NCBI GenBank assembly: GCA_013140455.1 | Contig: JABFSU010000007.1 | Location: forward strand, 1-59,431 | DNA: 59,431 nucleotides | Reading direction: 5' to 3' | DNA from: Nitrospira sp. | GTDB lineage: Bacteria; Nitrospirota; Nitrospiria; Nitrospirales; Nitrospiraceae | Shown here: piece by piece, positions 7,074-15,041 of the stretch | Numbering within the stretch: the stretch's first letter is position 1 | How the letters are laid out: each line of letters begins with the position of its first letter | The notes under the pieces: model-generated | Told to the model about the DNA's origin: nothing | The model's database searches: none | The model's input: only the letters and a program-made list of their open reading frames with translations | Made by a program: the position numbers and the translations under genes

Positions 7074-9611
7074 GTGACTGCTCCAGGGTCGTCTCAATTC
7101 TCAGAGCCGCAGCTCCGGGCGCTCGAGCTACGGCTCAAGCAGCTGGATGTCGAAAGGGCTGAGGTTCTTCAGGCTATCAAGGAGCTCAAGAGTGTTGCTG
7201 ATCGGGAAACCGCGCCGACGCAGGGTATGGAGAAGGCTCTATTGGGTCGGTCGCTGCGAGATTCATCCCCGATCACTCCAGATGAACAGATCACCGTGTT
7301 TTTGCAGCTGTTTCGTTGCCGTGAAAGCGTCTATCCAAAGCGGTGGGAAAACGCCAAGTCGGGAAAGAGCGGCTACGCTCCGGCCTGCCGCAACGAATGG
7401 GTGCAGCCGCTGTGTCAGAAACCAACGATCAGATGTACCGATTGCGGCAATCAGGCGTTTCTCCCTCTTAACGAAGATGCGGCTCACGCACATCTTCAGG
7501 GGCAGTTGACGATTGGAACGTATGCGATTGATGCGGATGATTCGTGTGTGTTTCTCGCGTGCGATTTTGACGGCGCAGGCTGGAAGGAGGATGTCAGCGC
7601 GTACAGAGAGTGTGCCAAAAGGCTTGGACTCGACGTGGCAGTGGAGCGATCCTGTTCTGGACAAGGGGCGCATGCGTGGATTTTCTTTGACGGGAAAGTG
7701 CCAGCTCGACTCGCTCGCAATGTGGGCACGCTGATTCTCTCCCGTTGTCTTGAGGCTCGGCACCAGCTCAGCATGAAGTCATTTGACCGCTTGTTCCCCA
7801 GCCAGGATTATGTGCCCAAGGGTGGGTTCGGCAACCTGATTGCGCTGCCTTTACAGAAAACACCCCGAGAGTCCGGTAACAGTTGTTTCTTGGATGAACG
7901 GCTTTCCGTCATTCAAGACCAGTGGGAATACCTGGTGCACGTGAAACGGCCGCACTGTCAAGAAGTGCAACGGCTGCTCGACCGATTCCTTCCACGCTTC
8001 CCGAAAGCCTCGACGCGACACGATGCCTTTGACGATGTGGCATGGATAACGGACCGATCGCTCATGGATGCCGAAAGCGGGAGCAGCGATCACGCGGAGC
8101 CCATGATCGAAGGAGCCGTCGAACTCACCGTTGGCTCCATGATTCGAGTGCCTCTCACAGGGTTGCCGGGAAGGCTTCTTGGGAGACTCAGGAAAACGGC
8201 AAGCTTCCCCAATCCAACGTTTTACAAGTTGCAAAGAATGAGGATGCAGACCTATCCGCATCCGCGGTTTATCTTTTCTGGTGAGCTTCGTCCTGATGAA
8301 CTGCTGTTGCCTCGGGGTCTGCTTGACTGGGTAACCCACATCTTATCGGGAGAGGGCGCGCTCGTCGTCATGCGCGATGAGCGGCTGGCCAAGAGGCGTA
8401 TCAAGGTAGAATTCGTTGGAGAACTGACGCCATCTCAGAAGGAAGCGGTCAAGGCTCTCAAGAAAAGCGAGGTCGGCGTACTCGTTGCTCCTCCAGGGTT
8501 TGGCAAAACGGTGGTGGGCTGCGCGCTGATCGCCGAACGACACGTGTCCACGCTCGTCTTGGTGCATCGCCAACCACTTCTTGACCAGTGGAAGGAGGGC
8601 CTGATGAAGTTCCTTGGACTCAATCCGAAGGAGATCGGGATTCTTGGCGGCACCATAAAGAAGACAACCGGGAAGCTTGATCTGATGATGCTTCAGACGC
8701 TGACTCGAATGGGGGACCTCCACGAGATCGCACTGCGCTACTCGCACGTCATCATTGATGAGTGTCATCATATTCCGGCCGTGTCATTTGAAGGCGTTCT
8801 TAAGCAGCTCCCTGCACGGTACGTGCTTGGCCTGACCGCCACGCCGTATCGAAAGGATGGCCTTGAGGCCATTCTCTTTCAGCAGTGTGGTCCGGTGAGA
8901 CATGAAATTGTGTCTGCCGATGAAGGCAAACTCGAAAAAACCGTCACGATCTCTGAGACTGGGTATCGTCCACCCAGCGAAGTGGGAGAGAAACCGGCCT
9001 ATCATGTCTTGATGCATAGTCTTGTCAATGATACTGGAAGAAATAGTCGGATTGCGGCGGATATCGTGAAGGCGCTTTCAGCGAAGCAATTTCCGCTCGT
9101 GATTTCTGACCGGAAGGACCATCTTGATACGCTGACGAAGGGAATTGAAAGTCTGGCGACAGCAGAGGCATCTTTGGCGCAGCTCGTGGTGATTCGACTC
9201 GATGGCGATATGTCCATCAAAGAACGACGTCTTGCGCTTGAAAGAATCCGTGAGATCAGGACTCAAGGCGTGCCTCTGCTCGTGGTAGCCACGGCACCAT
9301 TGGTTGGTGAAGGAGTTGACTTGCCTGAACTGGATACGCTGGTCTTGGCGACGCCGCTGTCATTCGAAGGACGGATGGTTCAATATGCAGGCCGACTTCA
9401 TCGCTTGGTTGAAGGTAAAACCCATGTTCGAATCGTCGATTATGTCGATTCGAGTAACGCCATGCTTCTGAGCATGTATCGGAATCGAGTCAAGGCGTAC
9501 CGCAAGATGGGGTATGAGATTCGAGAACCCCATGACATGCTGGGCGGAAGTCCATCACGTGTGCGAGGGAAGAGTGCTGCCGCAGAACAGCAAGGGCTTG
9601 AGTTAGGATAA
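7074..9611 (+). CDS. Archaeo-eukaryotic-type primase fused to an SF2 helicase (TOTE-like conflict-system protein)
   Basis: 845 residues from a GTG start three bases after the antitoxin stop. Order: a coiled coil (about 10-42); a cysteine-containing segment (CRNEW, CTDCGNQAF); a primase-like domain with Asp164/Asp166 in LACDFDGAGW and His200 in SGQGAHAWIFF, as in archaeo-eukaryotic primases of TOTE conflict systems; then a superfamily 2 helicase with Walker A APPGFGKT (Lys478), a DECH box at 562-565 (IDECHH), motif III GLTATPYRKDG and motif VI QYAGRLHR. Such proteins are thought to act on invading or replicating DNA. Several partners expected in known TOTE loci are not visible; the partners here are a RelE-like toxin and its antitoxin. 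The assignment of the primase half is from motif recognition. Confidence 0.82.
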   Translation: MTAPGSSQFSEPQLRALELRLKQLDVERAEVLQAIKELKSVADRETAPTQGMEKALLGRSLRDSSPITPDEQITVFLQLFRCRESVYPKRWENAKSGKSGYAPACRNEWVQPLCQKPTIRCTDCGNQAFLPLNEDAAHAHLQGQLTIGTYAIDADDSCVFLACDFDGAGWKEDVSAYRECAKRLGLDVAVERSCSGQGAHAWIFFDGKVPARLARNVGTLILSRCLEARHQLSMKSFDRLFPSQDYVPKGGFGNLIALPLQKTPRESGNSCFLDERLSVIQDQWEYLVHVKRPHCQEVQRLLDRFLPRFPKASTRHDAFDDVAWITDRSLMDAESGSSDHAEPMIEGAVELTVGSMIRVPLTGLPGRLLGRLRKTASFPNPTFYKLQRMRMQTYPHPRFIFSGELRPDELLLPRGLLDWVTHILSGEGALVVMRDERLAKRRIKVEFVGELTPSQKEAVKALKKSEVGVLVAPPGFGKTVVGCALIAERHVSTLVLVHRQPLLDQWKEGLMKFLGLNPKEIGILGGTIKKTTGKLDLMMLQTLTRMGDLHEIALRYSHVIIDECHHIPAVSFEGVLKQLPARYVLGLTATPYRKDGLEAILFQQCGPVRHEIVSADEGKLEKTVTISETGYRPPSEVGEKPAYHVLMHSLVNDTGRNSRIAADIVKALSAKQFPLVISDRKDHLDTLTKGIESLATAEASLAQLVVIRLDGDMSIKERRLALERIREIRTQGVPLLVVATAPLVGEGVDLPELDTLVLATPLSFEGRMVQYAGRLHRLVEGKTHVRIVDYVDSSNAMLLSMYRNRVKAYRKMGYEIREPHDMLGGSPSRVRGKSAAAEQQGLELG

Positions 9612-9712
9612 GCGTGAATGACAGAGATCGAGGAACAAGAGGAACCTGTTGATCAAAGAGGCCGTTCCAATGAAGAGTTGGCTTGTGACGAGATCTCTTG
9701 GCAGCGGGGGGC

Positions 9713-9812
9713 TGTCCCTTGATCTCGATGATGCACATGGATGGCAGGCATGGAGTACGCGGATGTATCAGCGGCGTGAACGTTGACCAAGGATGCTGGT
9801 CGGCATAGGTCA
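9713..9812. repeat. Copy 1 of a 100-bp direct repeat flanking higBA
   Basis: This 100-bp segment recurs at 10860-10958 in the same orientation, with one substitution and one single-base indel. The two copies lie about 1.15 kb apart and enclose the higBA pair. No transposase or terminal inverted repeats are seen within them. The near identity implies recent duplication or homogenisation. Confidence 0.85.
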
Positions 9813-9907
9813 CCTGTTTCTCATGGTGCTGAAGCAGGACGAGCAAGGCTGTAGCAGGAAAGACCAGATTACCGCCGTTTTCGGTACGGCGTCATCTATG
9901 CCAATAG

Positions 9908-10216
9908 TCAAGACAGCGACGGCACCCCTCCCCGCTGTTCGGCAAGGCGGCGGATCGTCATTTTCCCCTGATCTTTCCGTGCTTGCGCGAGATCATAGGC
10001 CGACTGCATCCCCAGCCACATGGCCGCCCCACCGCCGAACGCCTTTTCTAACCGCAAGGCCATGTCCGGCGAGAGCCCGCTTCTCCCGCGTATGACGTTG
10101 TAGAGTTGTTGCCGCGTGACCTTCATGCCCTTGGCAGCTTCCGCAACGCTCACGCCCAATTCCTCAAGGTTGGCGGCAATCAGTTTCCCCGGATGGACAG
10201 GATTTTGCATCAGCAT
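9908..10216 (-). CDS. higA: HigA-family antitoxin
   Basis: 102 residues from the ATG at 10216, which follows AAGAGGTG; the frame extends further upstream only through the toxin gene. The protein reads NPVHPGKLIAANLEELGVSV, VTRQQLYNVIRGRSGLSPDM and AMWLGMQSAYDLAQAR, the standard HigA/VapI XRE-type antitoxin with its helix-turn-helix at about 28-50. It neutralises the HigB-like nuclease encoded 11 bases upstream and typically represses the pair. The gene order toxin-antitoxin is the usual one for hig loci. Confidence 0.92.
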   Translation of the reverse strand: MLMQNPVHPGKLIAANLEELGVSVAEAAKGMKVTRQQLYNVIRGRSGLSPDMALRLEKAFGGGAAMWLGMQSAYDLAQARKDQGKMTIRRLAEQRGGVPSLS

Positions 10217-10227
10217 GCTGTCACCTC

Positions 10228-10506
10228 TTAATGGTAGTCCTCTAAATCCACATCGTGCGCATGGCCTTGCGCAAAGCGAAACGTCACACGCCAGTTGGCC
10301 CGAACCGTCACGGCCCACCTCCCCTCGCGGTTGCCCTTCAGTGGGTGCAACCGAAAGGTGGGCTGGTTCATATCCTCGGCCCTTTCCGCCGCGTTCAGGG
10401 CCGACAGAATCAAGCGCAGCCGATCAAGCTGGTCGGCGTTCAGCTTACGGCCAACATCCTCCTCGAACAACAGGCGCAGGCCCTTGTGCCGGAAACTCGC
10501 AATCAT
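10228..10506 (-). CDS. higB: HigB-family mRNA interferase toxin
   Basis: 92 residues starting MIASFRHKGLRLLFEEDVGR and containing RLILSALNAAERAEDMNQP, FRLHPLKGNREGRWAVTVR and NWRVTFRFAQGHAHDVDLED. These are the full-length hallmarks of HigB (RelE superfamily), a ribosome-dependent endoribonuclease. The basic and aromatic residues of the last two segments form the active-site surface in the family. It is followed after 11 bases by its antitoxin gene. The pair is enclosed by the 100-bp direct repeats at 9713 and 10860, which suggests it moved or was duplicated as a unit. Confidence 0.92.
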   Translation of the reverse strand: MIASFRHKGLRLLFEEDVGRKLNADQLDRLRLILSALNAAERAEDMNQPTFRLHPLKGNREGRWAVTVRANWRVTFRFAQGHAHDVDLEDYH

Positions 10507-10559
10507 CGATTTGACTGTAAAACGTCAATTACCATTTGTCAACGGCAATGGTCGGTTGT

Positions 10560-10791
10560 CGCATTCCTCATGGCCCGTATCCCGTCAACGGTCTTGTCGC
10601 GCTCGCGGCGACGGGTCTGCCGCCCGGCATGCCCCCCGCTGCTGACCGGCGGGCAGAGCGCCACGCTCACGCTGAACAGCGGCACGGCCCCCACCGGCTT
10701 GGCGACCCTCACGATTTTCGCGACTGCGGTGATCGAGGGGCAGACGATGGTCCGGCAGAGTCCGTTGCAAGTGAATGTATTGGCAGCGTGA
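10560..10791 (+). pseudogene. Fragment of an Ig-like/adhesin-type repeat protein
   Basis: One frame gives VNGLVALAATGLPPGM and, after a frameshift near 10630, another gives GGQSATLTLNSGTAPTGLAT then RQSPLQVNV. This pattern (T-GLPPG, G-SATLTL-T--TP-G--TLT, then a final beta strand) is typical of bacterial Ig-like repeats in secreted proteins. Only about one repeat is left, with no start codon or ribosome site, and it sits between the higB promoter region and the second 100-bp repeat. It is a gene remnant. Confidence 0.45.
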
Positions 10792-10859
10792 ACGACGACG
10801 TTGGTGGGCCGTATTCTCGCGACCAAAGATGATGCGCCGATTGCCGGCGCGGGGGGATC

Positions 10860-10958
10860 TGTCCCTTGATCTCGATGATGCACATGGATGGCAGGCATGG
10901 AGTACGCGGATGTATCAGCGGCGTGAACGTTGACCGAGGATGCTGGCGGCATAGGTCA
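10860..10958. repeat. Copy 2 of the 100-bp direct repeat flanking higBA
   Basis: This is the second copy of the segment at 9713-9812, in the same orientation and about 98% identical. It ends some 17 bases before the inverted repeat that precedes the abiE-like operon, so the duplication also marks the left edge of that operon. Confidence 0.85.
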
Positions 10959-10974
10959 GTGGGTGGATACAAAC

Positions 10975-11000
10975 GTTTGCATTTAGTGATAAGTGCAAGC
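10975..11000. promoter_or_regulatory. Candidate AbiEi operator (imperfect inverted repeat)
   Basis: Arms 10975-10984 and 10991-11000 are complementary at 8 of 10 positions around a six-base centre, and lie just upstream of the AbiEi-like start codon at 11017. AbiEi antitoxins are known to repress their own operon by binding inverted repeats in this position. The arms overlap the alternative GTG start at 10993, which favours the ATG at 11017. Confidence 0.4.
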
Positions 11001-11016
11001 ATATGTATCCATTCAT

Positions 11017-11625
11017 ATGAAGCGCGTTGAACTGGAACGCCGAGCTGAAGCTGCTTTCCGCCGCCATCGGGGCGTGCTTCGGACTTCTCATGCGCTGAAG
11101 CTGGGGATCCATCCACGCATTCTCTACCGCCTTCGTGACGCCGGGCGGCTTGTCGCTGTGACCCGGGGAGTGTACCGGCTGGCCGACCTGCCGGAGCCGA
11201 GCCATCCGGATCTTCTTGTCGTGGCGCGTCGTGTCCCGCAGGCCGTGATCTGTCTCATCTCGGCGCTTTCCTTCCATGGTCTCACCACCCAAATCCCGCA
11301 CGAGGTCCACATTGCGTTGCCTCGCCGGACCCGGTATCCACGGCTCGACCATCCTCCGCTTCGCGTGTTTCTGATGACGGGTGCCGCGTACTCCGAAGGA
11401 ATCGAAACGCATTTGATCGAGGGTGTCCCAATTCGTATATATGGACCAGAAAAGACAGTGGTGGACTGTTTCAAGTTTCGAAACAAAATCGGCATCGATG
11501 TGGCCATTGAGGCGCTACGACTGGCCCGTGAGCGGAAGCGCGTGACGCCCCGTGCACTGCTTCAGTATGCTCGACTCTGCCGAGTTGAACGTGTCATGCG
11601 TCCGTATCTGGAGGCGCTGACATAA
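11017..11625 (+). CDS. AbiEi-type antitoxin / transcriptional regulator
   Basis: About 202 residues from ATG 11017 (the frame opens at GTG 10993). The N-terminal winged helix reads RHRGVLRTSHALKLGIHPRI then LYRLRDAGRLVAVTRGVYRL, the AbiEi_4-type domain. The rest has ALSFHGLTTQIPHEVHIALP and a C-terminal IYGPEKTVVDCFKFRNKIG, the AbiEi_1-type domain. In type IV toxin-antitoxin systems this protein represses the operon and counters the AbiEii nucleotidyltransferase toxin. Its stop codon overlaps the start of the next gene (TAATG), so the pair is translationally coupled. Confidence 0.88.
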   Translation: MKRVELERRAEAAFRRHRGVLRTSHALKLGIHPRILYRLRDAGRLVAVTRGVYRLADLPEPSHPDLLVVARRVPQAVICLISALSFHGLTTQIPHEVHIALPRRTRYPRLDHPPLRVFLMTGAAYSEGIETHLIEGVPIRIYGPEKTVVDCFKFRNKIGIDVAIEALRLARERKRVTPRALLQYARLCRVERVMRPYLEALT

Positions 11626-12546
11626 TGGCCGATCATCTGTCCAATCTGCCGGCATCGATTCATCAGCGGCTGCTCAATCAAGCCAAGCAGCAGGGCCGGC
11701 CTCTACAAGAGTTGCTTCAGTATTTTGCCATTGAACGATTCCTGTTCCGCCTCAGTCAATCGCCGCATGCCACAAGGTTTTATCTCAAGGGGGCCCTCAT
11801 GCTTCGGCTCTGGGATGCGCCCCTTTCGCGCCCGACGATCGATGTGGATCTGATGGGGCGGCAGGTGCTGTCCCAGGAGGAGTTGGAGCAGGTCATCAAG
11901 GACGTCTGTGTGCAACAGGTGTCGGATGACGGATGCCTCTTCGATGCCGCAACCGTGCGAGTCCAGCCCATTCGCCTTGAGGATCAGTACGGGGGCATCC
12001 GTGTTGCGTTCATTTCCCATATTGGAACGATGCGGCTCAACATGCAGGTGGATGTCGGATTTGGTGACGTCATCGTTCCAGGGCCGATTCCGATCGATTT
12101 CCCGGCGCTCCTTGATTATCCGTCCCCCCCATCTTCTGGCGTACTCTCCTGAGAGCGCGATCGCGGAGAAATTTCAGGCGATGGTGATGCTGGATGCAGT
12201 GAATAGCCGAATGAAGGAGTGTTACGATATTTGGCTGCTTGCCAAGGGGCATCCCTTTGATGGCTCTGTCTTGAGCCAAGCAATTCAGGCCACGTTTACG
12301 CGGCGACAGACTGCATTCCCGGTGGAAATCTCCACCGCGCTGACGGATCGCTTTGTGACGGATCGCATCAAGCAGACGCAGTGGAAGGCCTTTGTCAGGA
12401 AAGGCCATCTCGCGGCTGAGCAGGTGTCACTCAGTGAGGTCGTGGAATTACTTCGAAGCTTCCTCATCCCACCAATGCGAGCTGCTGCCAATAGGGAGAT
12501 GTTGCAACGTCATTGGCCAGCCGGTGGGCCTTGGATGTCGACCTGA
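11625..12546 (+). pseudogene. AbiEii-type nucleotidyltransferase toxin, frameshifted at a C7 tract
   Basis: The first frame (11625-12152) begins MADHLSNLPASIHQRLLNQA and carries the nucleotidyltransferase signature FYLKGALMLRLWDAPLSRPT followed by IDVDLMG. It then runs out of frame after a run of seven C at 12124-12130 and stops at 12152. The +1 frame continues without a gap: HLLAYSPESAIAEKFQAMV, then MKECYDIWLLAKGHPFDGSV, to 12546. Removing one C restores a continuous protein of about 306 residues, the normal AbiEii length with its conserved AEKF and KD/YDIW segments. As read, the gene is broken. The cause may be mutation, slippage-based on/off variation or a base-call error. Confidence 0.85.
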
Positions 12547-12599
12547 TGCGAGGGCGTCGAATTGAGATCATAATTAAGGTAGACCTCTCTCCGAGATAT

Positions 12600-12740
12600 A
12601 GAGAAATTGTTCTGGCGGACATCTTCAAAGCCCTCGCCGGAGACGAATAATGGACTATGTGTCGAAACAATAACCTGTGAGTTGGCGTTACTGAGGTCCT
12701 GGAGGACGGTGGCTAGATGTCTGGTGGCTGGATTCCTGCT
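12600..12740 (-). pseudogene. C-terminal fragment of an OLD/RecF-like AAA ATPase
   Basis: The minus strand encodes LATVLQDLSNANSQVIVSTH then SPLFVSGEGFEDVR, the D-loop to switch-histidine region (VIVSTHSP) of ABC-type AAA_21/OLD ATPases. There is no Walker A or start, and similarity fades on both sides. The fragment overlaps in another frame with the 3' end of the lipoprotein gene, so one end of that gene was probably created by recombination with this remnant. Confidence 0.5.
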
Positions 12741-13959
12741 GGAAACCATCTGGCGAATTGTGTCCACGACCAATGATGGCCCCAAGGACGTCGTCGAGCC
12801 TCGCGAGCGCCACATCTTTGGCTAGCCCCAGTCCATTTGGGCCGGCAGGTGTTGCAATATGAGCTAGCAATTCTCCTGTGTGAATATTGTGGCATTGAAG
12901 TGACAGCACGGAGCCTGTTGTTGTCTCCTCGGCTCGCACGGTGAGTAATACGGTGGGAGCGAGCCAGTGGCCGGGAGAAACGGCGGTTTGATCTTCGGTG
13001 CCCCCGCTCATGATGTGTTCGAGTTCCTGGCGGAGCAGCGGTCGAATCTCTTCCGATGTGATAAGCGGCACGTGGTGTCTCAGCGCTATTCGGCTCAGGT
13101 AATCTTCAATGCCAAGAACTTTGGATGCGTTGCCCTGGAAACGCACCGTCATCACCAGCGGACGTGGCCAACGTTCTGTTCCCGCGGTAGCCGGAACCTG
13201 ATGGCGGCCGACCGCCTGAATGGCTGTTGCAGTGATTTCAAGGGGGCGATTCGACTGAAGCTGGTTCTTATGCCAAACCGAGAGACTGACCGTAACTGCC
13301 GGAATATTCGGCATGTCGTAGCCCGCATTCTGGATGGCGGTGGCCAAATGGGTGAGCCGTATGACAGCCCGGCCATCTTCATCGATTGGGTATGACAGGT
13401 CGACCTGCTTGGGGCCGTTCCATCGCACTGTTATGTGTCCTTCGCGTGCAGTGATGGTATCTGGCTCCAACCGTTTCGACAGGACTGTGCTCTCGACCGT
13501 GCTTTGCCGGTCCGAGCGGGCAATCATGAGGGCGAGGAGGCACGCCTCCACGGTGTAATGCATGAGGTTCCGACGCATTTCTGGCGAAGCGGTGGGAGTG
13601 AGAAGATTCCAGGCCCATGCCCACGCCGACGTTGGGCACGCAAAGAGCCCAGCTGGTAACGCCAGCGGCTGGAAATAATAATATCGGCGGACCGCCGTGA
13701 TGTGCCGGATTTCCTCGATCTCGCGCAGAATCGGCTGTGAAAAACTGACCGTCCATCCCTGGCTATCCGGATGTGGGAGCACCTGCACCTGAAGGCTCCC
13801 GTGTTCAAGGATTGTCTCCTCCTGTTTGAAGGCTGGCCCCTCCGTCAGCCTCTCAGTGATCGGGATGCAACCGTTCAGCAGCAAATAGGTACTCAGTGCT
13901 GTAAGTGGGAGGGCACGAACAAAGAGTTGTGTACGTCTGGTCATGAACGTTGGCGTCAT
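12688..13959 (-). CDS. Putative lipoprotein, unknown function
   Basis: About 423 residues. The ATG at 13959 follows GTGGGAG; the frame is open further upstream but lacks such a site. The N-terminus has a positively charged stretch, a hydrophobic segment (LFVRALPLTALSTYLLLNG) and Cys in LNGC, a lipobox, so it is probably anchored in the outer or inner membrane. The middle is rich in beta strands, and the region VLGIEDYLSRIALRHHVPLI to SLQCHNIHTGELLAHIAT is reminiscent of CsgG/FlgO-type lipoproteins, but weakly. The last 30 residues are low complexity and overlap the AAA ATPase remnant, so the true C-terminus may have been lost. It lies 23 bases downstream of the SSB-like gene. Confidence 0.6.
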   Translation of the reverse strand: MTPTFMTRRTQLFVRALPLTALSTYLLLNGCIPITERLTEGPAFKQEETILEHGSLQVQVLPHPDSQGWTVSFSQPILREIEEIRHITAVRRYYYFQPLALPAGLFACPTSAWAWAWNLLTPTASPEMRRNLMHYTVEACLLALMIARSDRQSTVESTVLSKRLEPDTITAREGHITVRWNGPKQVDLSYPIDEDGRAVIRLTHLATAIQNAGYDMPNIPAVTVSLSVWHKNQLQSNRPLEITATAIQAVGRHQVPATAGTERWPRPLVMTVRFQGNASKVLGIEDYLSRIALRHHVPLITSEEIRPLLRQELEHIMSGGTEDQTAVSPGHWLAPTVLLTVRAEETTTGSVLSLQCHNIHTGELLAHIATPAGPNGLGLAKDVALARLDDVLGAIIGRGHNSPDGFQQESSHQTSSHRPPGPQ

Positions 13960-13982
13960 CGTTTCTCCCACCGGATTGTGTG

Positions 13983-14375
13983 CTAGTCCTTCCAGTGCGG
14001 ACCTGGCAGTTGCAGGATTTCTATGGTTTCGGCACGTACCGCTTCCTTCCATCGGGTCTCTGCAGACTTCGCTGATGGGTCATAGGCGTAGTCGAGAGAC
14101 CCATAGACGGCAATCACGGTCCCCCGCTGCATCGTGGCGAGCTTTTCCCCCGCTGCTCCGAGCGCGATGACCGTAAAGAGGTAGCACTGTTGTCCATAGG
14201 TACCCCACATCGCCATCTGGGATTGACTGCGGCTACTGATTAGGACCGAGGCGATTAACGAACCAGAGGGGTCCGTAAACAATTCTGGAGGCATGATAAT
14301 CACGCCAGTGAGCTCAACTCGGTTAATGTCACAGGGGGTACTGTGTTCCTCTGTCATCGGAATGTGCATGTCCAT
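13983..14375 (-). CDS. SSB-like OB-fold protein
   Basis: 130 residues with an ideal AAAGGAGG site before the ATG at 14375. The pattern NRVELTGVIIMPPELFTDPS, then YLFTVIALGAAGEKLATMQR and GTVIAVYGSLDYAYD, matches the single-stranded DNA-binding (SSB/PriB) OB fold: a first beta strand with N-V-L-G, the F-V-A strand and the K--GD-V-V-G segment. It lacks the acidic C-terminal tip of housekeeping SSB. Mobile elements often carry such proteins to protect single strands during transfer or recombination, which fits its place beside an integrase. Confidence 0.7.
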   Translation of the reverse strand: MDMHIPMTEEHSTPCDINRVELTGVIIMPPELFTDPSGSLIASVLISSRSQSQMAMWGTYGQQCYLFTVIALGAAGEKLATMQRGTVIAVYGSLDYAYDPSAKSAETRWKEAVRAETIEILQLPGPHWKD

Positions 14376-14408
14376 TTAAAGACCTCCTTTGGAAGGATGA
14401 TTGAATGA

Positions 14409-14879
14409 TTACTGCTGTTGGCTCGATGTTGCTGGTTCTTGAGAAGTGAGCGGAGCACAATATTGAGGAGCCATTAGCGTGTTGCTGAGCATCTGCTCTA
14501 GCAGAAACGAAAGTCGCTCTCTCACCTGTCCGCACATTGGTAACAGCGCTGTCTGAGAAGGTTCGGTTTCACCCCTGAGGTGCCGATCTATCCTGATTTG
14601 AGAACAGTCCAACATGTGGACAATGAAGAATTGAACGCCGGCTTCTTCAAGATGAAGTTCGGCATATGCTGGACGGTGGTCTAGGTCCATATTGACGGAG
14701 GCAGGGACGCCCTCTTGGCAGAGTACGCTCGCCAGATGTTTCAGCATCGGACTTACCTCAGTGAGCACGAGGGCTTCGAATTGCTTCCGTGCGGCCTCAG
14801 TAGAGGGAACCAGATCTCCCTTTCCCTTCGCCTCGCGTATCTGTTGACGCAAAAATGTGAACGGTGCAAAGCGCGTCAT
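14409..14879 (-). CDS. Family X small protein (unknown), paralogue 1
   Basis: 156 residues, preceded by GGAGG. I do not recognise a named family. The layout is an N-terminal helix FTFLRQQIREAKGKGDLV, a second long helix FEALVLTEVSPMLKHLASVL, a beta strand after CQEGVPASVNMDLD, a strand AELHLEEAGVQFFIVHM and a C-terminal helix VRERLSFLLEQML. The same layout, with recognisable similarity in the first 55 residues, is found in the products of 44831-45262, 45326-45748, 45829-46278 and 48745-49179. It is encoded between an integrase and an SSB-like gene, so a role tied to mobile-element maintenance is inferred. Confidence 0.7.
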   Translation of the reverse strand: MTRFAPFTFLRQQIREAKGKGDLVPSTEAARKQFEALVLTEVSPMLKHLASVLCQEGVPASVNMDLDHRPAYAELHLEEAGVQFFIVHMLDCSQIRIDRHLRGETEPSQTALLPMCGQVRERLSFLLEQMLSNTLMAPQYCAPLTSQEPATSSQQQ

Positions 14880-15041
14880 TGTGAACCTCCGTTTCTGTGG
14901 ATCGGTGAGACCGACATCGTCTGCCTCTTCTCTACAAGGTCAGCTGTGATGGCCCGCTGAACGACTATGAGCGCGCGTGTTCATGCCGAGATGGCTCAGT
15001 CAGAGCCCCCTATCTGACTGAAGAAAATAAATAACCGTTTC

